Source: Spirogloea muscicola
Lineage: Eukaryota; Streptophyta; Zygnematophyceae; Spirogloeales; Spirogloeaceae
Direction of reading: 5' to 3'
DNA length: 35,708 nt
Assembly: GCA_009602725.1 (NCBI GenBank)
Contig: WELB01000034.1
Span: 449,266-484,973 of the forward strand
Below the pieces are notes generated by a model, which worked only from the letters and a program-made list of their open reading frames with translations, ran no database searches and had not been told where the DNA came from. The translations under genes were made by a program, and so were the position numbers. Shown here piece by piece: positions 1-11,200 of this stretch. How positions within the stretch are numbered: the first letter of the stretch is position 1; every line of letters starts with the position of its first letter.

Positions 1-87
1 CGCCGTCGCCGGCGCGGCGGTGCGGCCAGCAGCGGGAGGCTCCTCACTGGCGCGCCGCCCGCCGGGCGGCGGCGGTGGCCCGCCACC

Positions 88-3000
88 ATGAAGTCACCCG
101 GATACAACCGCATCAGCAAGTCCGATGCGGCTCGGGGGTGAGGCCCCGCCGCCGCGCGCTCTCTCTCTCTCTCTCTCTCCCCCCCTCCTCCTCTTCTCTG
201 CGACAGTCATTGCCACAATCTCGAGAATCAGCCATTCTCGGCAGGCGGCCACTGTTGGGACGGGGCCGCACTGCCAGCCGGCCATTCTCGCGACGAGGTT
301 GGAGTGCCTTCTGTTGGAGAGGCAGGGAGCTCGCGCAGTTCTGGCCGCGAAGGACACGGTGGATCTCGTGCAGCACGGCCGTGGCGGCTGTGCTCGCATG
401 TCTTGCTCGCGCTCCCCAATTGGCATGAGCCAGGAGCTGCGCGATGGGCCGGCATGCCAGGAGCTGCACAGTAGAGGCAGTGCGCTCGCTCCAGCTGCCG
501 GGAATGGCCGCGAATTGGGGTTCAGCTACTGTGGCATCGCAGCTTTGGTCGTGTTGATGAGGGCCAGGCCACTCCTATGGCAGCTGGTGCAGCGAGAGCT
601 CGCTTGGCTCAGCTCGCAATGGCGGCTGCCGCGCGGTTGCAGGGGCGGGTGGTCGGCGTGCATCTTTATCGTCACGATCGTGGGCAGCGTGGCGATCCTG
701 GGAGCGGCGGGCGTGCTGGCGTGGAAGATCATCGCGACCAAGGACACGAGCAGCGCCAGCGACGCCGCCAGCCAGCCGCGGCCCGATGCCGTCTCTGTGC
801 CCATCAACAGCACGCTGGAGATGGCGCTGCTCTTCATCCTGGCTCAGAAATGTGAGCGACTGCATCCCTACTCGAGTAGCTGCCGGCATTCGGAGCTCGT
901 GCAGAATCCGCTGTCCATCTGCTGCTGTCAGGAGCCAGCTTGGCGCTGCGCGGGCTGCCATGCATGCATCCGAAGCTGAGCTCGATAACGAGTGCCAGGC
1001 TGAACGTCGGCCTGCCCGTCATCGCTGCTGCAGCGGGCGCGCTGCCGAGCTCGAACCCGATCACGTGGCGCGGCGGCTCGGGCCTCACGGACGGCGAGGA
1101 CATGGCTGTCGACCTCACCGGCGGGTTCTATGTGAAGGGCGACCACGTCAAGTACAATTTCCCAATCGCGTTCACCGTCACGGTGCTCGCCTGGTCGCTG
1201 CTCGAGTACGGCGCGCAGTACCAGGCGGAGGGCACGCTGGCCATGGCGCTCGACGTACTCAACTGGGGCACCGACTACCTCGTCCGCTGCCACCCCTACT
1301 CTGCCCTCATCTTCACGCAGGTGTGCTCGTCGCCGGCATTAAGCCTGCCGTCTTGTGGCCATGGAGCGCGCAGTGGCAAGGCCAGGTGCTCCGGCCGCAA
1401 GCGCTCGTGACCGTCAGTCTTATGGCTGGCCGGGCTGTGGCGAGCAGGTCAGCGACCCGGCGAGCGACAGCTGCTGGATCCGTCCGGAGGACATCTCCGA
1501 GCCGCGGCCGTCGCAGCCGCCGCTGCAGGTGACGCACCCGGGATCGGACCTGGCGGGCGAGATGGCGGCAGCGTTCGCTGCGGCGTCGCTCGTCTTCCGG
1601 CCCGACAACGCTACCAAGGCGGACGCCTTGCTCGCCCACGCGAGCGACTGCTTCACCTTTGCCGACCAGTTCCGCGGGCGGTACAGCGACTATGTGACCG
1701 GCGCGCAGCACGAGTACAAGTCCACGTCCATCTTCGACGAGCTCCTCTGGGGGGCCACGTGGCTGTACCTCGGCACGGGCGAGGCCAAGTACCTGACGTA
1801 CGTCACCGGTCCCAACATGCACGCCTGGAAGGCGGCGACCATGACCAAGACCACCAACCGCTTCAGCTGGGACATGAAGCTCCCTGCCATGCAGGTCAGT
1901 GCAGGGCCAGTCAGTTGGTATCGGTGACCGCTCCTCGCATGGACTGGCAACATCGGTGAGCCTTCGTCAGCAATTCAGTACGATCAATGGTCAAAGGAGG
2001 GCTGTGCTGCGTGACTGGTGAGCGAGGAGTCCTTGTTGCAGCATTGCTGGCGCTTCGTGATCGCAGCAGGCGACGTTTGGCACGGCTTGCAGGTACTGTT
2101 GCTGCGCGTGCTGTGGCTGGGCTTCGGGGGCCGCAACCCTGCGCCTGTGGTGCAGGAGATGTGGGCGTACAAGCCACCGGCTGACGTGTTCATGTGCCAG
2201 TTCCTGCCGAATGCCGGCGGCCAGTTTCCCAACGGCCCTCGCCTCACTCCAGGCGGCATGGTGTTCGTCTCCCCGGAGAGCCCGATGCAGTACGTCGTGA
2301 GCACCGCATGGCTGGCGCTAATCTACAGTGACTACCTCGCCGCGTCCGGCAACTACATTACGTGCCCAGCCGGCATATTCAAGCCAGTGGAGCTCGCGCT
2401 GTTTGCCAAGTCGCAGCTCAATTATATCTACGGCGCCAACCCGATGAAGATGAGCTACATGGTGGGGTATGGCGGAAGCTACCCGCTCAAGCCGCACCAC
2501 ATGGGCTCCTCCATCCCCTCGTTCCGCGTCGACGACACGGTGTACGACTGCGACAGCGGGCCCTCGTGGCTCTCCTCCTCGGACCCCAACCCCAATCTGC
2601 TCGTCGGCGCGCTGGTCGGCGGCCCATCTGTGGCGGATGCGTTCAACGACGCGCGTGGCGACCGGCAGCAGAGCGAGCCCAGCATCTACACCAATGCGCT
2701 GCTCGCAGGCGTCATTGCGGGGTTCACGTCGCCCAAGCGGCCGGGCATGGACTACATCAAGATCTTCCAGATGCTCGACCCAGCCAAGAGCAAGTATGCG
2801 CTCAAGCTGCAGGTGGGCTCCTGAACCTTCCATTCGTCAACTGAGTCCAAATGCGAGTCTGTGTAGATTCAGGTTGATATGAGCACCAAGTCGCTGCTGA
2901 GCCATGATAAGGTCTTATTAAATTCAATCAGTAGTAAAGATGGGCCCAGGAGCCCTGCTCACAGAGGACATGCTATTGATCTGCTTGAATTGTTGAGTTG

Positions 3001-3386
3001 CTCTTGAGCCGATTGAATTAGAGCAAGTTAAATAAGAGCAATTGTCATTGGCGTGTTGAAGGATAACTGCATGCAGTAGCAGGAAAACGCGTCCGCCTGT
3101 GGAGGAGATGGGGTTAACGTGTGGGCGTGCGCCTCTGCTTTGTTTGCAGGCATTTTTGAACACACAGCCACCTGCGGCAGGTCAGCCGGCCTCGCCGGCA
3201 GCTGCCACGACCACTCCTACCAGCAAGGAGCCTCCTCCGGCGAGCGTCGCCGACCAGCTCCTGACGCCAATCGCAGGCCCGCCGCCGCCGGTGTCGGTGG
3301 CGGACCAGCTTCTGGCTCCCATTGCTAGCCCACCGCCACCGGTCTCGGTCGCTGATCAGCTGCTGGGGACGCCACCGAGCCCATAG
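88..3386 (+). CDS. GH9 endo-beta-1,4-glucanase, type II membrane protein (KORRIGAN-like)
   Basis: Predicted to cut beta-1,4-glucans in wall polysaccharide metabolism at the Golgi or plasma membrane. Six exons join in phase: 88-137, 643-851, 1034-1320, 1448-1894, 2093-2812, 3150-3386 (649 aa). The start ATG sits in a strong gccaccATG context. A short basic cytoplasmic N-terminus is followed by one membrane helix (about residues 21-45, FIVTIVGSVAILGAAG), then the GH9 domain: AQKSGALPSSNPITWRGGSG, SYMVGYGG, the QSEP segment with the catalytic acid Glu, and NDAR. Two active-site blocks differ from the family: YVKGDH instead of Y-D-A-G-D-H, and HHMGSS instead of HHRGxS. The C-terminus is a Pro-rich tail of VADQLL repeats where plant enzymes usually just end. 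Family assignment is firm; substrate and catalytic competence are inferred. Confidence 0.93.
159..179. repeat. (CT)n microsatellite in GH9 intron 1
   Basis: About ten uninterrupted CT units lie just inside the first intron, followed by a C-rich pyrimidine stretch. The run is pyrimidine-only on the sense strand and lies near the 5' splice site rather than at the acceptor. Confidence 0.9.
3240..3383 (+). repeat. Tandem Pro/VADQLL peptide repeats in the GH9 C-terminal exon
   Basis: The last exon encodes three successive copies of a block of about 18 residues with consensus PPPPVSVADQLLxPIAx; the first copy reads PPPASVADQLL. Nucleotide identity between copies is high, so they arose by tandem duplication. 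It looks like a linker or interaction tail; no carbohydrate-binding domain is visible. Confidence 0.85.
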
Positions 3387-4709
3387 GAACTCCAGCTTCA
3401 GCCTCTCAGCGACGCCTGGGTTGGTGCTGTCACTGTCACCATCCAGCATCCTTCTCTTTGACACAGCAGGTCAACTCCAGCTGTTGCTGGCTGGCTCCGT
3501 TGTCCCTGCTGCCAGCAGCCTGAGCCACTGGCTGGCTGGCTGGTTGTCAAGCGGCTTGCACGCTTGTTCTGCTTTCGAGGGGCCTTGCAGGTGCCGGCTT
3601 CCTGCGCTCAGTAGGAAGCAGAAGGCACACGTTGTTGCATCTAAGGGAGTAACTCGCTGCCGGCTTCCGCTTTTGGCCTTGTCCTGGGCCGTCATGTCAC
3701 CTCCTCTCCATGGGCTCCTCCTGCACAAGCCAGCTCGCGCAGACCGTGCAGCGTTCGGTTGTTGCGAGACTCGTTCACTTGTAGTCTCAGTATTTATTGT
3801 GGGCGCCATTGAAAGGGTGGCGCCGTGACAGCGATGCAGCTTTCAGCTATGCTGCGGACAAGTGTTAATAAGCGTTCTCAGGAGCTGCCAAAGGCGGCTC
3901 CTCGTTCCCACACAGAAAAGGCCTCCAGCTGCACATTGGCACTGACAGTGCCACTTGAGTGGCCTAACCCTGGTTGCTGCATGGGGGCGTTCTCCTGTCA
4001 AGACCAGCGACCACCACTCAAGCTTGCATTTACACCTTGTTTTGGATCAATAAGCCAGTAATCAAGCCAGCCAGCTTTCTTTTCAAAGTTTAGCGTCAAG
4101 AGCCTGTGGCATGCTCATTGCCTCTTGTCTTGTGCATAGTGGTGCTTGCCTGAGGGTAACTTTGCACAGGTACTACATTGCAAGTGCAAGAGATTATAAC
4201 TCCTCAAGGCCACCTCACAAGCCCAGGACAGCTAGTGCTTGTCATGATATGCTACACTACATTCAGCCTCAAACGATCAGAAAAGCAAGATGCAATACTT
4301 GGACACTACACATGTGAGCTGTGAGATGTAAGCATCCCTATTCATCAGGAGCAGCATTTTACAAGACCTGGTTCTGGTTGAATGTGTGAGACAAGGCAAC
4401 ATGCGTGACGAGGAACAAAGATCTGCTGCTGCAGCTACTGCGAGGAACAATGATCTGCTACTGCAGCCCCTGCGCTGGCTGCCTGAGTAGTCTAAGCTGC
4501 GGCAAGGATCCATGGTGTACACTTGTCAATGTGCTTGCCACTGTACTCGGCCACTTAGGCCATCCATCAGTCAATACACACTCCAAGTTCTCATGGTGCT
4601 CAGAAGGGCAAGTTGCACACACACCACCTTCCGCAGCTGATTCAGACTGTTTGACTTGCATGATACTTGGATCTGAAGTAGACCTTAGGGGTGTGAATGT
4701 AGCTAATGA
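3387..4709. other. Convergent intergenic region, no gene seen
   Basis: These 1.3 kb lie between the stop codons of the GH9 gene (+) and the MPP-beta gene (-). Every open frame is short and shows no conserved block. The stretch should hold both 3' UTRs. A TGTAA-type motif occurs on each strand (about 4326 on +, about 4358 on -), the usual poly(A) signal in chlorophytes, but I cannot tell which is used. TGGCTGGC-type short repeats occur near 3485-3545. Confidence 0.5.
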
Positions 4710-7700
4710 CTAGTAGCGGAGCCAGTATGTTCGGCGGCGGAACCAAGTGTAGTCAGGGAGAAATTGTGCAGGGCCAATTGCAGCAATGGCAACATCCTGT
4801 TGCGAAACAGCAAGTACACGGAGTCATGGGAAAGTGACAGAGACGATTGCATTAATCACAGGCACTCCTTTTGGTTGAAGCAGGTCAGAAGCTTGAAGTG
4901 CATTAAATGCAGCACAAAGTGTGTACTACTTACTGCTTGCTTTCTACTTGAGCTACATGGAGATTCTTGCACATAGAGCGCAAGTCAAGCTGGCAGTAGA
5001 TCTACCTTGTCAAAGATAAAGCGGTCAGCGACGCGCTTCACTGCTGAAGCATCCACAGCATCAATGCGAGCAAAGAGCTCCGCTAGGGGTAGCCTACGTC
5101 CATATGTCAGCATCTGTTGTGAAAAAACACGATGGGCTACTTGGTCACATTCCTGCTGAAGCTCAGTACGTACTCTGCAGATTTAAGCGCAGTCCTATTC
5201 TAAACGACGACATTTGGAAGGCTTGACTGAGATACATATCTGCGAGAATGTAAACTGCTCTGCTCCACAAGCATGTCAGTCCACCTCATAGTAAGCTCTT
5301 CAGCAGAGATAATCTACAGTTGGGTACCTGTCTGCCAATGTCCTCAGCCATGGGGCTTGTGCCATCCATATGGAGAAGCAGGCTGGATTTGAGCTGCATG
5401 CAGTGATGAGAAAGCGGGTCAAGCTTCGACCAGGATGCCACAGGCTAGCACTATGGTGTCCCATAAGGTCCACTGCAGGTAGACATTAATACAAGCCATA
5501 CCAAGCCATGCAAGCCATACAAAGCCATGCCCGCTGCTTGATGGGTTTGTCACCTGGTTCCTGGCGCGCGCTACATCCTCATCTGACACGCGGTAGATCA
5601 ATCGTGTGACCTCGTGCATGATTGACCAGGCCAAATCATCCAGCTTGTCAGGCTGTGCAGCAAGAGAAGTCATTGTTAATCGGTCAGCCAGGCGACCAGC
5701 ATCTGCGGATCGCGCTTCCGCGGTACACACTATCTTCTGCCGATTCTACTTCTTCCCTGTCAGCATCATATGGATCCAATTACTGAAAGCAACAGCAGCA
5801 CCTATCTCTTGAGAAGAACCAGTGTCAGGTTCTCACTGATCTCATTATAAGGCAGCTTCTCAATTGAAGCTTTCCATCTAAGAAAGAACTGCAAGGCAAG
5901 TAACATGAGGCGATTACCGAGGCCACTGCGCACACGCCAAAGAGGCCAGAGTCGCGATAGTTGGTATTAAAGGCCATGTAGCTCTCAGCAAGCTCATTGG
6001 CAGCCACCTTCTGTGCCAGGTCGGATCTGGGTATTGGACATGACACATTCGGGTGCTCAGTAGTACAACAGAACTGCCAATCAGCAAACCCTACAAGTGC
6101 CAACAAAGCACCTGTACATGAGCAACTGAGCAACGTTGCTCTTTGCCATTGTCTATTCCAATGGTGTGCTAATTCCTGCACTCAAGGTGTAATGGACTGT
6201 GAGAATGTATACATCACCAACTCCATCCCTCATTTATTGCTTACCCCATGTTTTTCCCAGCACCCGCAGTTTTGCTCCAGGCACCGAGCATAGTCTGCAT
6301 AACCTGCAGCGTAATGGAGTCTGGGTCGGTCCAGTGCGCCCCCTGTACGGCTACAGCGAAGTGGCAGAATGGCATGTCTGGGTTGTAAATCCGGACCTGC
6401 AATGCAACTGAGGGACATCATCAGAGACCATGGGTATGTGGCTTTACGCTTATGGCGTCTACCAATCAAGCAGACTGGGTCCGCAACAGGCTCAGCAGGC
6501 GGCGTCCTGACAGGACACAACCTTGAGCCTTGGTTGTCTGACGGATAGCACTTGACAGACGGGCTATCATCTGATCAGTGCACTTCGCAGAAGTCAGTCC
6601 TTGATTGTTGTAGCTGCTCCAGGAGGCTCTTACCTCAGAGCCTGTAAAAATGGCTGGCTCCTTCTTCACCAGCTCGGCAGCTGTGGTGGGGTCCGTGGAG
6701 AGGGAGTCGAAGGACTTGTCTATCAAGCCCACCAGCTCATCGTGATCGACGGCTCCGGTTGCAGCCACAACCTTCTCATCAAAAGTAGTTCCAAGTGAGT
6801 CAATCTAGTAAGGTCGCTGATGATGATAGCAGGGAGGGCGGACCTCAGCAGTGCAGTCAAAGAGGCGACAAGCTCAGCATACAGCTGCTTCTTGTTCATA
6901 CGCCAAGGCCGTCACTGTGAGGCCCTGCCACCATGCAGACTTCACAGGGATACTGAGGCTGAACATGCATGCAGGCTGGAAGAAGAAGAGCTGCTTTGAC
7001 AGGTGCAAGAGGAGCCGGACCATGCGAGGGCCTGAGTAGTGCGTGGAGATGTAGTCGGCGAGGTCGCCGCGGGTGATGGAGCGGATGTTGTCGGCGGGCC
7101 CCAGGATGGGGCGCCCGAGCGGGCTGTACTGGAACGCCGTGGCGTGCAGATGGTCGAACAGGACCTCCTCCACCTGGCCCTCGATCTGCGCCATGGCCGC
7201 AAACAGGACGCTGCCGTGAGCTGCCATATCAGGGCCTCGTGTGTAGGCTGTTTCTTTTGAATTTATTATCTTATGATCATTACTTGTATATTGCGATGGG
7301 CTTGAATAGTAGTCCATTTGGACTCAGAACAAAAAATGCATCACAATATCTCTTTCTGGTACTTATCATATTTTAATCTTTACTTTCAAATGGGCCGTGA
7401 TAGTGGTTCATTGGAACTAAGAACAAGAAGAAGGCGGCTTCTGATTTCATAGAGCGGCTGTGAAAGGAGGCCAGAGGAGGGGACGAGCCGGACCTCCTCC
7501 ATCTCGCGGAGGATGACGGAGCGCTCGCGCTCGATGTGGCGCTGCTCGAAGGTGGAGTGCTGGAGGATGTCGGCGAGGATGTCGACGGCGGCGGGGACGT
7601 CGGCGCGCAGCACCTTGGCGTAGTATGTCGTGAGCTCGCGCGACGTGTAGGCGTTCAGGTGGCCGCCCATGTCCTCCACCTCCTGCTCCAGCGCCTTGAC

Positions 7701-7986
7701 GGACCGCCGCGCCGTGCCCTTGAAGATCATGTGCTCCAGAAAGTGCGCCGTGCCGTTGGTGGCGTCCGTCTCGAAGCGCGACCCGGCGTCGATCCAGACG
7801 CCGACTGTGGCCGCCGCCGCGGCGGCCGACGCCTCCGTGGCCACGCGCAGGCCCGACGGCAGCGTCGTCACGCGCGTCGGCGGCTCCGCCAGCACCGCTG
7901 TGTGGTCCAGCGTCAGCGCCACCGGCGACGCGTACTTGGTGAACCGGTCGTCCGGCACCGCCAGCGCCGCCGCGCCGCCGCCGTAC
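4710..7986 (-). CDS. MPPbeta: Mitochondrial processing peptidase beta subunit (M16 metalloprotease), 5' end missing
   Basis: Removes presequences from imported mitochondrial proteins; in plants and algae the beta subunit is also the core subunit of the bc1 complex. Nine exons join in phase: 7494-7986, 7021-7185, 6634-6771, 6245-6396, 5918-6026, 5554-5652, 5328-5393, 5006-5113, 4710-4796. The zinc site is complete: HFLEH inside [14 protein letters not shown], and the third ligand Glu about 80 residues later in VILREM. Other family blocks are [53 protein letters not shown] and the C-terminal [10 protein letters not shown]. About 471 residues are readable, close to full length. The frame runs open into the gap at 7987, so start codon and most of the transit peptide are lost. 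Two introns use the donor GTCCGG. Confidence 0.95.
7245..7427. repeat. AT-rich, degenerate tandem duplication inside an MPP-beta intron
   Basis: Within the intron 7186-7493, the segments around 7298-7331 and 7392-7426 are diverged copies of each other (shared pattern gggc..gatagt..tca.ttgga.cta.gaaca), with related AT-rich flanks. The stretch is far more AT-rich than the surrounding gene. No ORF is present. Confidence 0.5.
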
Positions 7987-7987
7987 N
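7987..7987. other. Assembly gap marker (n)
   Basis: A single n separates the open N-terminal exon of MPP-beta from sequence encoding an unrelated protein on the same strand. The gap size is unknown; it probably stands for missing sequence rather than one ambiguous base. Confidence 0.85.
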
Positions 7988-8023
7988 CTGCCAGACGGCC
8001 AATGCGGGGGCGAACCTCCGCAC

Positions 8024-8205
8024 CTTGTAATAGTGTTCGACATAGAGCTTCCCGGACACGATGACGACGCGGAACGCCGCCCACGACTGCGCAGCGTCGA
8101 CATCCGCCCTGGAGATGCCGCTGCGGCCGCCCCCAGATGCGTTCCACGGGGCCAGGTCCTCCCGGATCTGGCTGAACCAAGCCGGGCAGGCCGGAGAACC
8201 CACTA
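8024..8205 (-). pseudogene. Orphan exon of a GT90 (CAP10/rumi-like) O-glycosyltransferase
   Basis: The minus strand encodes CPAWFSQIREDLAPW, a Gly-rich loop, GISRADVDAAQSWAAFRVVI, then VSGKLYVEHYYK. This is the N-terminal part of the CAP10/GT90 domain found in plant rumi-like glucosyl- or xylosyltransferases (CPxYFxxIxEDLxPW, GITRxMVE, FRxVIVxGKxYVE). It ends at a plausible donor AAG|GTGCGG (8024/8023). The rest of the domain is absent: downstream lies the gap at 7987, and upstream the opposite strand already codes for ARP5. It is therefore either a gene cut by a misassembly or a real fragment. The family call is fairly firm; gene status is unresolved. Confidence 0.6.
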
Positions 8206-8207
8206 CG

Positions 8208-11200
8208 TCGCCTTCGCCGCCGCCGCCGCCGTCGCCGTCGCCGCCGCCCGCCGCCGGCACGCCGATCGTGATCGACAACGGGGCCTTCCGCTGCCGCGCC
8301 GGCTGGGCGAGCGACACCGCGCCGCGCCTGGAGTTCCGCAGCCTGCTCGCCAAGCCGCGCCTCAAGGCCACAGGCGCGCGCCGCGCTCGACCATCTCGTC
8401 GCCCGCACTCTCGGCGCGCGCCGTGGCGAGGCGGCCATTGTTGTCTCGGCGACGCTGAGAGTCGGCTACGCCGACGCCCGCCGGCTGAGCGTGGCAGACT
8501 GCCGTCCCCGCAGGCCAGACGGTGAATGTCGTGGGGGACCTGGACTTCGCCGCCGCGCGCCACTACGAGTTTGCGCGCTCCTCTCTGCGGTCTGCCTTTG
8601 ACGGCAACGTCGTCTACCAGTTCGAGACCATGGAGCTGGTGCTCGTCCTTACCCCCTGGCATCACCGCTACCTCATCGACGCCGTTCCTGGAGCCTGTTG
8701 TGCAGCAAGACGGCAGCAAGCAGATGATCAAGCGGCCTCGCCCTCGCTGGTGTGCTGAATGTGACTCTGATATCTACTGGTGCTGTGACTGCAGATTCTG
8801 GACTACACATTTGATAGGCTGGGCGTCAGCGGGACGCGAGTAAGTACGTACTGCAAGCCAGCCTCCTTTTGCTAAAGACTGTCGAAACGAAGCTGCCATT
8901 GGCTCACTGGAGCTCAGCCATGCATGGTAGCAGTCTGCATCTACTGCAAGGTGCAGGTCTGAATTGTGCAGCTTGAGGTGTGAGTGCTATGCATCATGGT
9001 GGGAGGTTCCTAATCGTTGGGGTTTGGTTTGAGAGCCGTGACGATGCATGACTGCTGCAGCAGCCTGCGGTTTGCCAAGGGCAGAGCCAGATTGTGGCAC
9101 GTCAGGGACCCTTGCTTTACATTCACACACCGAAGCCCTGACGGTAGACACTCAATACTGGATCCTGAATTGCAAAGCTGCTGCAAGTATGCAGGTCGAC
9201 CACCCAGTCCTCATCACTGAGTGCCTCTGCAACCCGCTCTTTCCACGGGCCAAGACCGCTGAGCTCTTCTTTGAGACCTACGGCGTGCCTTCCCTAGGCA
9301 AGGCCCCGGAGGGGACTGGACATTGCTGTCTCCAGTGACGGCTAGGTCTGAGAAGGTTGTTTTGTGGTGGCTCACTTGCTATGTCAAATGTCCACGTCAA
9401 CGTCAACAGTGCCAGCAGCAAAGCGCAGCCGTGAAGGTATTTTGGTGCTGACATCCCTGCCATGCATGCAGCCTTCGGCGTGGACAGCATGCTGAGCTTC
9501 ACAGCCAACCGCACTCTGGGCCGCTGCACTTCGGACGGCATCCTTGTTGCTTCGGGCCACACAGCCACGCACGTCATCCCGGTATTACGCTGCATGAAGT
9601 AGGCTACTGCTACAGCTCGCTCTGCTCATGTCCCACCTATAGCTCTACTTGCTTTGACGGGTGGCCAGATCTCAAGTATCCCTATCCTTAAAGAGTCTAT
9701 CAAGGTTGCTAAAATGCTGTCCTCCTTTAGCGGAATGTGTAGATCATAGCTGGGGAGCCCATCGTGGAGGCCAGCTGCCGCACACCAGTCGGGGGCTTCC
9801 ACTCCACTTTGTTCTTGAGGCAGCTTTTTGGCCTCACCTATCCACAGCACAGGTTTGTTACTTGCATTATTCAGCAAGTAAGCCAGCCAGTTACCTGCAC
9901 CCAGATGTCTTGCTAGTCACACCATTTGGGCAACAACAGAAACAAACATATCAGGGCTGGCAGAACGCTAACAGCACAGCCAAATAGATCGGATATGTAT
10001 TCTCATGGAAAAAGAGTACTGATGCAGCTCTGGGTGTTGCGCCTGCTTTTGTCTCGCAGCTCCATCTTGACCTGGGAGAGTGTCGAGGCAGTCAAGCAGG
10101 CAGACTGCTATGTCGCCCTGGACTATTTGTCCGAGTTGCAATTGTATCAGGTGCTCTTAGCATATTTCTTATGCACAATGATGTGTGCTACAGCTGCAAC
10201 ATGCTTGAGCCAAAGCTTGAGCAAAGGCAGGGCAGCTCTGGGAGCATAGCAATCTAAAATGGAGTAGTGCCTGCGTTGTTATTTCAGTCCTGGTATGTCC
10301 TGCACATAGATGGGGCAATCTAAGTGAGCTGGCTGATCCACTGCCTAGACCTGCTAGGCGATGACTGAGTATTCGTCTGCATTGCACACTGCCCAGGATT
10401 GCAAGTGACACTTGGTTTAGGTTGGATGTGTACTCCTGTTAAAGGCAAGCAAGAAGAATTTTCCAAATGCACCCCCTGTTCTTGATAGGCAGGGGGCGAA
10501 GCAGCGAAGAAGGAGCTGACGACATGGCAGCTGCCGTGGACAGCTGCCACACAGCCTGATGCCAAGACGGCGGAGGAGTTGGCTAGGCGAGCAGCTGCCA
10601 AAGAGAAAAATGTGCAGAGGCTGCGGGACATGGCGGCTCAAAAGAGAGTCTCCAAGGTTGCTATTCTTCAGGATCAGCTTGCGAAGCTGGAGCAACTTCG
10701 AGACAGAGTGCAAGGTGTGATTGGCCCTCTATCCGTGCAAAGTGCAGTCACGACGCATAAGTCTCCTTAGTGATTGATGCTTCAGAGGCCAACTTCTTAT
10801 AAAGTGACAAGCAAGCCTTCCAGAGCAATATTAGCAGGCATCACTCACGGAAATTTGCATACTCAAAGCGTGTCTTGTTGTGTAGCAGTATGCTGACCAT
10901 ATTTGACAACCAGATGGCAGAGCTGGCTAAGGCATATGCTGACCTTGTTGAGCTGATATCTTACTAGTTGGCCGTGTGGCCTTGTGCAGTCCTTGAGGGG
11001 CAGGATGCCACAGAGCAGCTCTTGAGAGCTGGAGTTCCTGGAGGCTTTCAGGAGCTTGACAGCAGTATGGAAAAAGCCAGGTCTAGGCTTAGAAAAGCCA
11101 AAGGAGAGAAAGTGGAAGATGAGCCGCAGAGGCAGTTGCCAGACACGGAGGACTATCCTCTGCTTAATGCACCAGACAGCCAGCTTGCTCCTGAGAAGGT

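Noticed and set aside
8374-8513. Coding reading of the GC-rich segment between the first two ARP5 exons (frame with AAIVVSATLRVGYADARRL)
   Set aside because: ARP5 homology joins directly across it (KATG to QTVNVVGD) with a GC-AG intron; the open frame is probably a product of high GC.
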